Notes under the pieces: generated by a model
The model's input: the letters and a program-made list of their open reading frames with translations, nothing else
The model's database searches: none
Told to the model about the DNA's origin: nothing
Assembly (NCBI GenBank): GCA_902602595.1
Contig: CACKRJ010000010.1
Location: 1 to 43,107, forward strand
Length of the DNA stretch: 43,107 bases
Direction: 5' to 3'
Source: an uncultured SAR86 cluster bacterium
GTDB lineage: Bacteria > Pseudomonadota > Gammaproteobacteria > Magnimaribacterales > D2472
Shown here: one piece after another, positions 1-8,802 of the stretch
Position numbering within the stretch: the first letter of the stretch is position 1
Layout of the letters: each line of letters opens with the position of its first letter
Position numbers and translations under genes: made by a program

Positions 1-1
1 A

Positions 2-442
2 ATTACAGAGGGAATATACAAAAAAACTATTGCAGAAACATTGATGGATCCCAATAATGATAGCGTATCTGAAGAACATAAAGTTGAGGATCACGGTATG
101 TTCACAACAACTTTTACTAGAGAATCATGGGGCCTTGGAACAGTTGGGTTAAAAATGATTAACTTACCTCCAAGCGGAGGAGAATTTATCATGGTGAATG
201 CTTCATGTCCTGTTGATAATTCCAACTCAATACTGAGATGGTCTATGAGAGTCTCAAAAGACATTGAAGATGAGCTGGGAATGGCAATAATAGATGGAAT
301 AGCAAATGGTGTTTTGGATGATATGCCTATTTGGGACCATAAGAGCTATGTTGCTGATCCAATCCTTTGCGATGGTGATGGACCAATCAATAAATTTCGT
401 AAATGGGTTAGTCAATTTTATTCAGAACCACTTCAAAACTGA
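2..442 (+). CDS. Rieske non-heme iron oxygenase, C-terminal part (KshA / DAF-36-like), cut by window edge
   Basis: This is the C-terminal 146 residues of a gene that enters from the left. The frame is open back to base 2, so the TTG at 41 and the ATG at 44 are internal codons, not starts. The tail has the ending typical of 3-ketosteroid 9-alpha-hydroxylase oxygenase (KshA) and of the sterol 7-desaturases DAF-36/Neverland: a tryptophan-x-HK segment, then a DGDGPI turn and a terminal FRKWVSQFYSE block. These proteins have an N-terminal Rieske 2Fe-2S domain and a mononuclear iron domain; both would lie outside the window. They hydroxylate or desaturate steroid-like rings with electrons from a separate reductase. 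The stop is 3 bases before tdk, so the two are probably co-transcribed. Family assignment is good; substrate is unknown. Confidence 0.75.
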   Translation: MTEGIYKKTIAETLMDPNNDSVSEEHKVEDHGMFTTTFTRESWGLGTVGLKMINLPPSGGEFIMVNASCPVDNSNSILRWSMRVSKDIEDELGMAIIDGIANGVLDDMPIWDHKSYVADPILCDGDGPINKFRKWVSQFYSEPLQN

Positions 443-445
443 TCC

Positions 446-1027
446 TTGGCTAAAGTACATTTTTTCTACTCTACGATGAATGCTGGAAAATCAACTGCTT
501 TATTGCAATCTAACTACAATTATCATGAAAGAGGAATGGAAACCTTATTATTCCTCCCAAAAATTGATGCCGATAACAATGATGGAAAAATTCACTCACG
601 AATTGGATTGACTGCAGATGCTCATTCAGTAGATTCAGATTTTAATTTTTTTAATTTTGTTGCTGCTGAAAAAATTAAAAAATCTATTAGCTGTATTTTA
701 ATTGATGAAGTGCAATTTCTTACTAAAGAACAAGTTAGACAGGTTTGTAAAGTAAGTGATGAGTTAAATATTCCAGCTATGTGCTATGGGATTCGTACTG
801 ATTTTCAAGGTAAACTTTTTGAGGGTAGCCTAGAATTACTTGCTCTTGCGGATAATTTGATTGAGTTAAAAACGGTTTGTGACTGTGGAAGAAAAGCAAT
901 CATGGTTGTTCGCTTGGATGAAAAAGGTAAAGTTGTGAAAGATGGTGATCAAATTAAAATTGGTGGCAACGATTCATACAAGGTATTTTGTAGAAAACAT
1001 TTTCGTGAATTAACTCATTTAATATAA
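446..1027 (+). CDS. tdk: Thymidine kinase (type II)
   Basis: Salvage enzyme that phosphorylates thymidine with ATP in the cytoplasm. The 193-residue protein has the P-loop MNAGKST at residues 11-17, the catalytic aspartate-glutamate pair of DEVQF at 87-88, and a structural zinc site with the E. coli spacing: C145, C147 and then C182 and H185 in the CRKH block. It lacks the short C-terminal extension of the E. coli enzyme, which is common variation. The start is TTG at 446, three bases after the upstream stop. No later start keeps the beta strand before the P-loop, so TTG is required. It probably forms an operon with the preceding oxygenase, although the functions are unrelated. Confidence 0.95.
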   Translation: MAKVHFFYSTMNAGKSTALLQSNYNYHERGMETLLFLPKIDADNNDGKIHSRIGLTADAHSVDSDFNFFNFVAAEKIKKSISCILIDEVQFLTKEQVRQVCKVSDELNIPAMCYGIRTDFQGKLFEGSLELLALADNLIELKTVCDCGRKAIMVVRLDEKGKVVKDGDQIKIGGNDSYKVFCRKHFRELTHLI

Positions 1028-1043
1028 TTAGGTGTTAATTTGA

Positions 1044-1586
1044 TTAACGAACGCCTCTTTTAAATAACTTCAAACGTTCATAAGATGGATCTTTTTTATC
1101 AGGACTCCCAATATCAGCACCCTGGATCATAGAATGAGTTAAATTTACTTTTGAAGGATCGTTTACATACACCCAATCAGCATCAACTGCCCTGCTCGAA
1201 AATTTCCAAACATTGTTTCTTTTTTCATATTCATCAAAATATCTGCCGCCAATTAACACATCATAATTCCCGTCTTCAGTGATAACTTGATGAAAGGCAA
1301 TAATATATGTTTCCCCTTCAGCCTTGTTTCCATTAAGTTTAATATTATGAGTGGTTACATTGTGATGCAAAATACCCATAGATTTTTGTATCTCAGGTAG
1401 CAGATCAATGAATTCCATTGCCTTGCCTTTAAAAAAAGATCCATGATCATCATAAGCATCTTCATGATAAAGTGAGCGCATTAAATTATTATCATGCCGA
1501 TCAGCAGCTCTGCAATATGTACAAACTAATTCTCTGATTGATTCCTTGTCTAAGATTTCTTGAATTTTAATATCTACTTCACTCAT
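1044..1586 (-). CDS. SnoaL-like / NTF2-fold protein
   Basis: A 180-residue soluble protein with the SnoaL-4 pattern of the scytalone dehydratase / ring-hydroxylating beta-subunit superfamily. It has an N-terminal helix (ESIRELVCTYCRAADRHD, about residues 15-32), then LYHEDAYDDHGSF, a conserved HHNVTTHNIKL segment near 74-84, and a YFDEYEKRNNVWKFSSR beta hairpin near 116-132. Such proteins act as small dehydratases, isomerases or hydroxylases in catabolism of cyclic compounds, often beside Rieske oxygenases, which fits the neighbours. The gene is divergent from the FadH-like gene (68-base gap) and convergent with tdk. Fold assignment is reliable; the reaction is not predictable. Confidence 0.75.
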   Translation of the reverse strand: MSEVDIKIQEILDKESIRELVCTYCRAADRHDNNLMRSLYHEDAYDDHGSFFKGKAMEFIDLLPEIQKSMGILHHNVTTHNIKLNGNKAEGETYIIAFHQVITEDGNYDVLIGGRYFDEYEKRNNVWKFSSRAVDADWVYVNDPSKVNLTHSMIQGADIGSPDKKDPSYERLKLFKRGVR

Positions 1587-1654
1587 ACTATTAACCTAAT
1601 AAATTTAATCTTTTGAACAATATAAACGAATTTTTTTTTTATTAAAATGAAGTT

Positions 1655-3787
1655 ATGAATCAAAAAATCAAACATCCTCTTCTAGCATCTCCTTCCTTCA
1701 TTGGAAATTTAAAACTAAAAAATAGAATGGTTCTAGCAGCAATGGGTTCAAATTTTGCTTCAGATAATGGTCATACCTCAGAACAGCTAAATGCATACTA
1801 TGAAGAAAGAGCGCGTGGAGGAGTTGGTTTAATTATTTTAGAAACTTCTGCTATTACATGGCCAGCCGGTGCATCTATGCCAAATATGATAGGTTTTTCT
1901 AAAGATGAATTTATTCCTGATCTTAGATTATTAACTCAAAGCATTCACCAACATGGAGCAAAAATAGCAGCCCAGCTAAATCAAAGTGGGAAAATAGCTC
2001 AAGAAGATGTTGTTGCTGGAAGGCCTATTCTTGTTCCCTCAATTCCAAAATCTGAACCAAGTGATATGTTTGGTCTACTTACCCAAGATGAGATTATGAA
2101 TTTTATCAAGGCTGCTGGGCCAGATGGAAAAGGACCCCGATACCATGAACTTTCATTTGAAGAAATTCAGCAAGAAATTCAGCATTTTATTGATGCGGCC
2201 AAACGTGCCAAAGCATCAAATTTTGATGCAATTGAAATTCATGCTGGTCATGGTTATCTAATTTCAAGCTTTCTTTCTCCAGCAGTGAATAAACGAACAG
2301 ATGAATATGGGGGAACTCCCCAAAAAAGAGCAAAGTTTCTTGTTGAAATTATTTCTGAAATAAAAAAACAAATTGATGACTTCCCAGTACTGGTTAGACT
2401 AGATGCTAATGAATATCGTATAGATAATGGAATTACCCCTGATGATTTTTTAATAACAGCATTGCTTGCCCAAGAAGCTGGTGCAGATGCAATTGATGTT
2501 AGTGCCTATGGCAATACAAGCAAAGGTATAGCATTTACAGAGGCCCCTCTTGTACATGAGCCTGGAGGATTTTTAAATTTTGTCAAAATGGCAAAAAAAG
2601 CATTAACTATTCCGATTATTGCAGTAGGTAGGATTGAACTTGATATTGCTGAAAAAGGTCTTAAAAATAATGATTTTGATTTTTTAGCCATGGGAAGAAA
2701 ATTATTAGCTGATCCTGAGTTACCAAATAAAGTTGTTTCTGGACAAGAACATCTTATACGACCATGTATTTACTGCTATGTGTGTGTGAGTCAAATTTTT
2801 ATTAATAAGCCAATGATGTGTGCGGTTAATTCGCAACTTGGGAATGAGTATAGAAATGAAAATATCATTCATACAACTGCTGATCAAAAGAAAATCTTAG
2901 TTATTGGAGCTGGTCCAAGCGGCATGGAGTCAGCAAGGCTTTTAGCTATGAGGGGTCATCATGTTGAAGTTTGGGAAAAAGATAAAGATATTGGCGGAAC
3001 TGTAAGAGTTGCTGCTTTAGCCTATGAACCAAATGGTCAATTGATAAGTTATTTAAAAAATTCCTTAGATGAATTAGGAGTCAAAATAAAAATGCGTACT
3101 TTAGCAACCCCTGAGTCCATCCAAGCTTTTGATCCTGATCATGTAATTGTGGCGATTGGAGCTCGTAGAGAGGCACCAACAATTAAAGGAAAGGAAGGTA
3201 GAAATGTCTTTGATGGCGAGCAACTCAGAGAGCTATTATTCGGCACAGACTCAAATGCAATCACAAAGCTTTCGTTGTTTCAGCAAATAATTTTAAAAAT
3301 AGGAAGGGCCTCTCAACTTTTAAGAAATATTAGTGCGCTTAGATTTTTAAGTAAAATTTGGATGCCTATTTCAAGAAATGTTGTTGTTATTGGCGGGGAT
3401 CTTGTTGGATTAGAATTAGCCGAATTTTTGATTGAACGAGGAAGAAATGTAAAAGTGCTTGAACCAACGGGTTCTCTGGGCCCTAACTTAAGTATTATAA
3501 GGCGTTCAAGAGTGGTTCATCAGCTTAAGGAACATGGAGTAGATCTGTTAACCAATGTTGAAATTAAGGAAATTGATGGCCAAGAAGTTATTGTTCAGCA
3601 TGAAGAATCCGAAAAAATATTTCCAGCCGATCAAATAATTATTGCCTTAGGAGCAAATACTAATTTAAATCTTTCTAATGAACTAAATGATATGAGCATT
3701 CCAGTTACATCAATTGGTGACTGCACATCTGTGGGTTACATCCATGGGGCTATCGCAGATGCAAGAGAAGCAACATTAAACCTTTAA
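1655..3787 (+). CDS. FadH-like NADH:flavin oxidoreductase / 2,4-dienoyl-CoA reductase family
   Basis: A 710-residue multidomain oxidoreductase. Residues 1-370 are an FMN-binding old-yellow-enzyme barrel with the HAGHGYL motif (H196, H199) and the NKRTDEYGG loop. A 4Fe-4S cluster site follows at C371, C374, C377 and C389, then an FAD Rossmann motif (GAGPSGMES, about 418) and an NAD(P)H domain (GGDLVGLELAEF, about 577). Family members reduce conjugated double bonds: dienoyl-CoA in FadH, and bile-acid or steroid enones in relatives. The domain order and length match FadH, but the spacing between the second and third cluster cysteines is two residues rather than the three I recall for E. coli FadH. 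A barrel insertion near 137-170 suggests a different substrate pocket. No ribosome-binding site is visible before the ATG. Confidence 0.85.
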   Translation: MNQKIKHPLLASPSFIGNLKLKNRMVLAAMGSNFASDNGHTSEQLNAYYEERARGGVGLIILETSAITWPAGASMPNMIGFSKDEFIPDLRLLTQSIHQHGAKIAAQLNQSGKIAQEDVVAGRPILVPSIPKSEPSDMFGLLTQDEIMNFIKAAGPDGKGPRYHELSFEEIQQEIQHFIDAAKRAKASNFDAIEIHAGHGYLISSFLSPAVNKRTDEYGGTPQKRAKFLVEIISEIKKQIDDFPVLVRLDANEYRIDNGITPDDFLITALLAQEAGADAIDVSAYGNTSKGIAFTEAPLVHEPGGFLNFVKMAKKALTIPIIAVGRIELDIAEKGLKNNDFDFLAMGRKLLADPELPNKVVSGQEHLIRPCIYCYVCVSQIFINKPMMCAVNSQLGNEYRNENIIHTTADQKKILVIGAGPSGMESARLLAMRGHHVEVWEKDKDIGGTVRVAALAYEPNGQLISYLKNSLDELGVKIKMRTLATPESIQAFDPDHVIVAIGARREAPTIKGKEGRNVFDGEQLRELLFGTDSNAITKLSLFQQIILKIGRASQLLRNISALRFLSKIWMPISRNVVVIGGDLVGLELAEFLIERGRNVKVLEPTGSLGPNLSIIRRSRVVHQLKEHGVDLLTNVEIKEIDGQEVIVQHEESEKIFPADQIIIALGANTNLNLSNELNDMSIPVTSIGDCTSVGYIHGAIADAREATLNL

Positions 3788-3791
3788 AAAT

Positions 3792-4871
3792 TTACTTTTC
3801 TAAAGATTCCTTGATGGCTGGATGAATTATTACTCCATCCTTAATATTGAGACCATTCATGAGATGTGTGTCATCATTTAATGCTTTTGTAATACCTTTA
3901 TTGGCTAACTCTTTGATGAATGGAAGAGTTGCTTTATTTAAAGCTATGGTTGCTGTCAAAGGAACAGCTCCGGGCATATTAGTAACACAATAATGTAACA
4001 CTCCATTTTCTATGAATGTTGGATCATCATGATTAGTGGGCCTGCTAGATTCAAAACACCCTCCCTGATCAATTGATATATCAACCAATACACTCCCATC
4101 TGTCATATTTTTAAGCATGTCTCTTGAAACAACTTTAGGAGCTTCTTTACCAACAACATATACAGCACCAATCACTAAATCTGATTCAGATACAGCATCT
4201 CTTATAGAATCAGGAGTTGAAACAATGTATTCCATTTTCTTTTCACCAAATTCTAACTTAAGCTCCTCTAATTTTGATTGATTAAGATCAATGACTTTAA
4301 CATTGCCGTTGTTAGCCCTGGCTTTAGCTATTGCTTCTGTGCCAGCAACACCTGCACCAATAACTGTAACTATCCTAGGATCAAGATCGCTCAAAAGAGT
4401 TCCACGTCCATTATTTGGTTTTAAGAGATGATATGAACCAACAACAACGCTTAATTGACCAGCGATTGCGCTCATTGGAGCCAGTAATGGCAAAGAATTA
4501 TCATCAGCAGTGACTGTTTCATATGCAATGCCTGTTACTCCGGTTGCCAGCAATTTTTTTGCCTGCAAGGGATCTCCTGCTAGATGCAGATAAGTAAATA
4601 ATGTTAAATCATCACGTAAAAACTTAAATTCATCTTCAACCGGCTCTTTTACTTTGATAATTAACTCAGATGATTCAAAAACACCAGAAGCTGAATCAAT
4701 AATTTTGGCTCCAGATAATTCATATAAATCATCAGTAAATCCTATTGCATGACCCGCAGAAGATTGAACGAATAATTGATGGCCTAGATCGCTTAAAATT
4801 TTTACTGAATCTGGGGTGAGGCCAACCCTGTGTTCATTATTTTTTACTTCAGAAGGCACGCCTATTTTCAT
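3792..4871 (-). CDS. ald: Alanine dehydrogenase
   Basis: Interconverts L-alanine and pyruvate plus ammonia with NAD. The 359-residue protein starts with the family signature MKIGVPSEVKNNEHRVGLTP. The substrate and catalytic residues fall at the numbers known from the Mycobacterium enzyme: R15, K75 in KVKEP and H96 in TYLHLAG. The nucleotide motif GAGVAG is at 172-177 and the DISIDQGG block near 264-271. Length is close to the usual 370. It could supply ammonia or pyruvate during amino-acid use; glutamate dehydrogenase lies far away at 40149. It converges on the FadH-like gene with only four bases between stops. A tRNA-Ala gene lies 92 bases upstream on the same strand; no ribosome-binding site is obvious. 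Confidence 0.95.
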   Translation of the reverse strand: MKIGVPSEVKNNEHRVGLTPDSVKILSDLGHQLFVQSSAGHAIGFTDDLYELSGAKIIDSASGVFESSELIIKVKEPVEDEFKFLRDDLTLFTYLHLAGDPLQAKKLLATGVTGIAYETVTADDNSLPLLAPMSAIAGQLSVVVGSYHLLKPNNGRGTLLSDLDPRIVTVIGAGVAGTEAIAKARANNGNVKVIDLNQSKLEELKLEFGEKKMEYIVSTPDSIRDAVSESDLVIGAVYVVGKEAPKVVSRDMLKNMTDGSVLVDISIDQGGCFESSRPTNHDDPTFIENGVLHYCVTNMPGAVPLTATIALNKATLPFIKELANKGITKALNDDTHLMNGLNIKDGVIIHPAIKESLEK

Positions 4872-4963
4872 GGTGCTAATCTAACATAAATTTTATACTT
4901 TCTATTAAATTAAAAGCTATGTATAAATAACTAATAGTTATGGATAAAAAATTTTTGAATGCT

Positions 4964-5039
4964 TGGTGGAGCTAGGCGGGATCGAACCGCCGACCTCTTG
5001 CGTGCCACGCAAGCGCTCTCCCAGCTGAGCTATAGCCCC
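4964..5039 (-). tRNA. tRNA-Ala (anticodon GGC)
   Basis: Read on the minus strand, a complete 76-nt cloverleaf with encoded CCA. The acceptor GGGGCTA pairs with TAGCTCC, the D-arm contains AGCTCAGCTGGGAGAGC, the anticodon stem CTTGC/GCAAG encloses GTGGCAC (anticodon GGC, bases 34-36), and the T-arm contains GGTTCGATCC. It is very close to the E. coli tRNA-Ala(GGC) and reads GCC/GCU codons. It is co-directional with ald. Confidence 0.97.
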
Positions 5040-5100
5040 AAAAACTATGGATTATATATCACCAATATCTGCTTGGTTAATTATTTGATATATTAACGGC

Positions 5101-5946
5101 ATGGATTTTCTGGCTCCACAATCTCAATCTAACTTAGGAGTAGTTATAAAAGATGTCAATCTTGCTGAAAATCTTTCCAATAAAGATCTTAAATCCATCA
5201 GAGAACTTTGGGTAAAATTTGGAGTTGCAATTTTTCCAAATCAAAATTTAAGCTTGCAAGAATATGAAAATTTTAGTCAGCAATTTGGCCCCTTTGGAGA
5301 GGAGCCCTTCTTGATTCCAATGGAAGAACATCCCCATATAGTGAAATTGCATAGAAAGCCTGATGAAGAAGCTGCGCATTTTGGAGGTGCATGGCATTCA
5401 GATTGGTCTTTTCAAAAAAAGCCTCCCTCAGCAACCTTGCTTTACTCAGAAATTATCCCTCCATCTGGTGGTGATACTCTGTTTGCAAATACTGCTGATG
5501 CCTATGATGATCTAAAAGATGAGCTCAAGGAAAAAATTAGCCTTTTGCGATGCCTGCATAGCGCAAAACTTCCCTATGCAAAAGATGGTGTTTATGCAAC
5601 TGAGGATAAAAACAGAACTATGAAAATTCATACGTCCGATGAAGCTAATAAAACAATATCACATCCTCTTGTTAGAACTCATAGAGAAACAGGTCGAATG
5701 ACTCTATTTATAAACCCTGTTTATACGATTCAAATTGAGGGTATTTCCCAAGATGAGTCCGATTCGTTATTGTTCGAGTTATACATTCACATGGCAAAAG
5801 AAAAATATGTTTATCGTCATAAATGGCAATCAGATATGTTGATTATGTGGGATAACAGAACTGTCATACATATGGCTGAAGGTGGATATGATGGTCATGA
5901 AAGACTACTTCATAGAATTACTATCGCTGGGGAAAGAACAGAGTAA
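5101..5946 (+). CDS. TauD/TfdA-family Fe(II)/2-oxoglutarate dioxygenase
   Basis: A 281-residue cytoplasmic dioxygenase that couples 2-oxoglutarate decarboxylation to hydroxylation of a small, often sulfonated or aryloxy-carboxylate, substrate. The iron ligands are visible: H99 and D101 in WHSDWSF and the distal H257 in DNRTVIHMA. The 2-oxoglutarate-binding arginine is R268 in the HERLLHR block. These numbers coincide almost exactly with TauD. A PPSATLLYSEIIPPSGGDT segment (108-125) is the family core. It precedes the thiolase-like gene by 16 bases and they probably share a transcript. Substrate class cannot be decided: taurine, alkyl sulfate, 2,4-D-like or carnitine-type are all possible. Confidence 0.88.
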   Translation: MDFLAPQSQSNLGVVIKDVNLAENLSNKDLKSIRELWVKFGVAIFPNQNLSLQEYENFSQQFGPFGEEPFLIPMEEHPHIVKLHRKPDEEAAHFGGAWHSDWSFQKKPPSATLLYSEIIPPSGGDTLFANTADAYDDLKDELKEKISLLRCLHSAKLPYAKDGVYATEDKNRTMKIHTSDEANKTISHPLVRTHRETGRMTLFINPVYTIQIEGISQDESDSLLFELYIHMAKEKYVYRHKWQSDMLIMWDNRTVIHMAEGGYDGHERLLHRITIAGERTE

Positions 5947-5962
5947 TCTGATTTAATATCAA

Positions 5963-7420
5963 ATGAAAAATAGACCAGTCCTGGTTGGAATAGGCTCTCT
6001 TCAGCAAAAAGGATCATTTGCTGAGCTTGATGAAGCCTTAATATTAATGGAAAAAGTCACCATAGAGGCCATTGAAGATTCTCAAGCTCATGAAATAAAA
6101 AATTTTATTGATGAAATTCAAATTCCCAAAGGTTATTGGGCCTATAGAGATCCTGGAAAATGGATAGCAGAAAAGCATGGATTTTCGAATGCTAAAACTA
6201 GTGTTACAAAAATTGGAGTTCTCCAGCAAAATTTAATTAATTCAGCTTGTCAAAAAATTATTAATGGTGATATTAGAGCAAGTCTAATCGTAGGGGGTGA
6301 AGCAAGATTTAAGATAATCCAAGCTCTTAAAGAGGGTCTAACATTTGAAGAGACGAAACTAAATGTAAATCCAGATCATTATGTCAAAGCTAAAGAGGAT
6401 TTGTATGTTCCTGAAGAAATAGATGCTTTAGGAATGATGGCAGTTGGCTATTACGCCATCATTGAGAGCGCGATGAGGCATAAACATAACAGAACCATCA
6501 TAGAACATGAAAAATTTCTTGGAGATTTATATGCAGAATTCTCTAAAGTAGCAGCCAAAAATCCACATGCGTGGAATCAAAATATTTATACTTCACAAGA
6601 TATTCAAAACCCGTCACCTAAAAATCAAAGAATTGCTTACCCATATAATAAACTCCACAATTCAAGCTGGAATGTCAATCAAGCCTCAGCTTTAATCCTC
6701 ACCAGTGATGAGATTGCAGATAAATTAAGCATACCTATATCAAAAAGGGTATACCCTTTAGCATCAAGTGAAACAAACCATATGATTGGCCTTATTCAAC
6801 GGCCAGATATATCTGATCCTATTGGTTTAAAATTAGCATCAGATTTTTTACTTGAAACTGCTGAAAAAAATAATATCCAACCATCTTTATATGAACTCTA
6901 TAGCTGCTTTCCAATAGCAGTTCAACTTTTTTCAAAAGCATTAAATGTTCCTGAAAGTGTTCCAAAAACAATTACTGGGGGAATGCCCTTTGCCGGAGGT
7001 CCACTAAATAATTATATGCTGCATGCAACAGCCCAAATGCTGATGAAGATTAGAGAGAATATTAATGAAATAGGTTTAATTACGGGAGTCTCTGGAATGA
7101 TGACAAAGCAAGCTCTTGCTATTTGGGGTAAAAATCCAATTATGAACTTTCAATCAATGGATGTATCACAAGAGGCAGAAAAACTTGAAATTCCTGTTCC
7201 TATGTCTACTTTACGAAATGGTGAGGCTGAGGTTATTGGATGCACTAATTTATATGAAAAGTTAGGTCCCTCAAAAGCAGTATTCTATGCTCAAGATTCA
7301 CAAGGTCACAGATTAGTATTAACATCTATAGAAGAAAAAATTATAAAAAAAGTAGAGGAAGAAGAATGCGTAGGACAAAAATTTCATTTTGCAGGCAAAC
7401 AACTTATATCATTTGGTTAA
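5963..7420 (+). CDS. Thiolase-like protein (acetyl-CoA acetyltransferase / lipid-transfer type)
   Basis: A 485-residue protein of the thiolase-like superfamily in the long form with a C-terminal additional beta domain. Recognisable parts are the N-terminal [11 protein letters not shown] strand, the [16 protein letters not shown] helix-strand unit (100-115), YSCFPIAVQ at 313-321 matching the HDCF element of SCP-x thiolases, and [16 protein letters not shown] near 339-354, matching the late glycine-rich loop. The usual nucleophilic cysteine context (N-x-C-A-S/T-G) is absent; the equivalent stretch near 87-95 has no cysteine. It may therefore bind acyl-CoA or perform retro-aldol-type side-chain cleavage rather than thiolysis. 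Such proteins are common in sterol and fatty-acid catabolic clusters. It overlaps the next gene by 55 bases. Confidence 0.75.
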   Translation: MKNRPVLVGIGSLQQKGSFAELDEALILMEKVTIEAIEDSQAHEIKNFIDEIQIPKGYWAYRDPGKWIAEKHGFSNAKTSVTKIGVLQQNLINSACQKIINGDIRASLIVGGEARFKIIQALKEGLTFEETKLNVNPDHYVKAKEDLYVPEEIDALGMMAVGYYAIIESAMRHKHNRTIIEHEKFLGDLYAEFSKVAAKNPHAWNQNIYTSQDIQNPSPKNQRIAYPYNKLHNSSWNVNQASALILTSDEIADKLSIPISKRVYPLASSETNHMIGLIQRPDISDPIGLKLASDFLLETAEKNNIQPSLYELYSCFPIAVQLFSKALNVPESVPKTITGGMPFAGGPLNNYMLHATAQMLMKIRENINEIGLITGVSGMMTKQALAIWGKNPIMNFQSMDVSQEAEKLEIPVPMSTLRNGEAEVIGCTNLYEKLGPSKAVFYAQDSQGHRLVLTSIEEKIIKKVEEEECVGQKFHFAGKQLISFG

Positions 7421-8802
7421 TTGCCTCCTTAAATATTCAAGCAGATTCGAGTCTAAATCTCAGCATAAATAAACACCAAAAAACCTTTGAAGCTGCGGCA
7501 ATGAAAATTTGGGATTGGGCTGAGGTCGGTTATCAAGAATATAAAAGCTCTGAACTGCTAAAAGATGAATTAAGATCTAATGGTTTTTCAATTCAATCAA
7601 GTGTTGCAGAAATTCCAACAGCATTTATCGCTGAGTACTCAAATGGTGGTCCGGTAATTGGAATCTTGGGTGAATATGACGCACTGCCCGGTCTAATGCA
7701 AACAGCCTCACCTTTCAAAGAAATAAGACATGATGTTGATGCTGGTCATGCATGTGGACACCATTTGTTTGGAGCTGCATCTGCATGGGCTGCAGTTGTA
7801 ATAAAAGAATGGTTAGAGAGAACTGGTACTAAAGGAACTATTAGGTTTTATGGCACTCCTGCTGAGGAAGGAGGTTCAGGTAAAGTGTATATGGTAAGAG
7901 CTGGATTATTTGATGATGTTGATGCTGTTTTGCATTGGCATCCAAGTGACTCAAATGGAGCAAATGCTGAATCTTCAAACTCAAATAAATCAGCAAAGTT
8001 CAAATTTAAAGGTATTTCTGCTCATGCTGCTGGTTCTCCTCATAAAGGCAGATCTGCCCTAGATGGTGTTGAGGCAATGAATATTATGGTAAACATGATG
8101 AGAGAGCACATTCCACAGGAATCTAGAATACATTATGTCATTACAAAAGGTGGATTAGCTCCAAATGTAATTCCTGATTTAGCAGAGGTTTATTATTATG
8201 TAAGAAACCCTCGAAGAGAAAAAGTTGAAGAAATTTTTGATTGGGTTGTAAAGACTGCTAAAGGAGCTGCAATGGGAACTGAAACAAGTGTCAGCTATGA
8301 AGTCATGCATGGAAATTATTCAAAACTTCCCAATCATACACTCCAAAAAATTATGCATAAAAATCTTGTTATGAGAGGTGGAATTGAATATTCAAAAGAA
8401 GAAACTGCATTTGCAGAAAAAATTTATAAAACTATGATTTCTCCTGGTGGTGAAATCGGTGATCAAGAAAAAGTTAGCCCTTATAGATCGAGCCATACCT
8501 ATGGCTCAACAGATGTTGGAGATGTTAGCTGGGTTGTCCCTCAGGCAGGACTAAGAACTGCTACATGGGTTCCAGGAACTGCTGGTCACTCATGGCAAGG
8601 AGTTGCGGCAGGTGGAACTTCAATTGGTTTAAAGGGAACAAAATTAGCTGCACAGGTTATTGCAGATACAGCTCAAGATTTATTTAAAGACCCATCGCTT
8701 ATTGAGGCAGCTAATATTGAATATCAGAAAAGAGTGGGAGTTAATTTTGAATATTATCCATTGCTTGGAGATAGGAAACCGCCTTTAGATTATCGTAATT
8801 AA
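7366..8802 (+). CDS. Exported M20-family amidohydrolase (AbgB-like)
   Basis: A 478-residue metal-dependent amidohydrolase of peptidase family M20, subfamily close to AbgB (p-aminobenzoyl-glutamate hydrolase subunit B). Metal-binding blocks are GEYDALPGL (102-110), [10 protein letters not shown] (127-136, with C130 and H132), PAEEGGSGK (about 165-173) and GHSWQG near the C-terminus. The central [18 protein letters not shown] block is the dimerisation domain. An N-terminal stretch ([15 protein letters not shown], 12-26) looks like a signal peptide, so the enzyme should work in the periplasm. The start ATG at 7366 lies inside the upstream gene but has a GAGGA ribosome-binding site just before it. 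The stop shares the tetranucleotide TTAA with the convergent LysR gene. Likely action: hydrolysis of an N-acyl or aryl-glutamate amide. Confidence 0.85.
   Translation: MRRTKISFCRQTTYIIWLIASLNIQADSSLNLSINKHQKTFEAAAMKIWDWAEVGYQEYKSSELLKDELRSNGFSIQSSVAEIPTAFIAEYSNGGPVIGILGEYDALPGLMQTASPFKEIRHDVDAGHACGHHLFGAASAWAAVVIKEWLERTGTKGTIRFYGTPAEEGGSGKVYMVRAGLFDDVDAVLHWHPSDSNGANAESSNSNKSAKFKFKGISAHAAGSPHKGRSALDGVEAMNIMVNMMREHIPQESRIHYVITKGGLAPNVIPDLAEVYYYVRNPRREKVEEIFDWVVKTAKGAAMGTETSVSYEVMHGNYSKLPNHTLQKIMHKNLVMRGGIEYSKEETAFAEKIYKTMISPGGEIGDQEKVSPYRSSHTYGSTDVGDVSWVVPQAGLRTATWVPGTAGHSWQGVAAGGTSIGLKGTKLAAQVIADTAQDLFKDPSLIEAANIEYQKRVGVNFEYYPLLGDRKPPLDYRN

Noticed and set aside
1030-1060. GTTAAT-TTG-ATTAAC inverted repeat between tdk and the SnoaL-like gene as a terminator
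   Set aside because: Stem is six AT-rich pairs with a three-base loop and no proper T-run on either strand; too weak to call.
4872-5039. Functional link between tRNA-Ala and alanine dehydrogenase
   Set aside because: The genes are 92 bases apart with no T-box-like or other leader structure recognised; adjacency is most likely coincidence.
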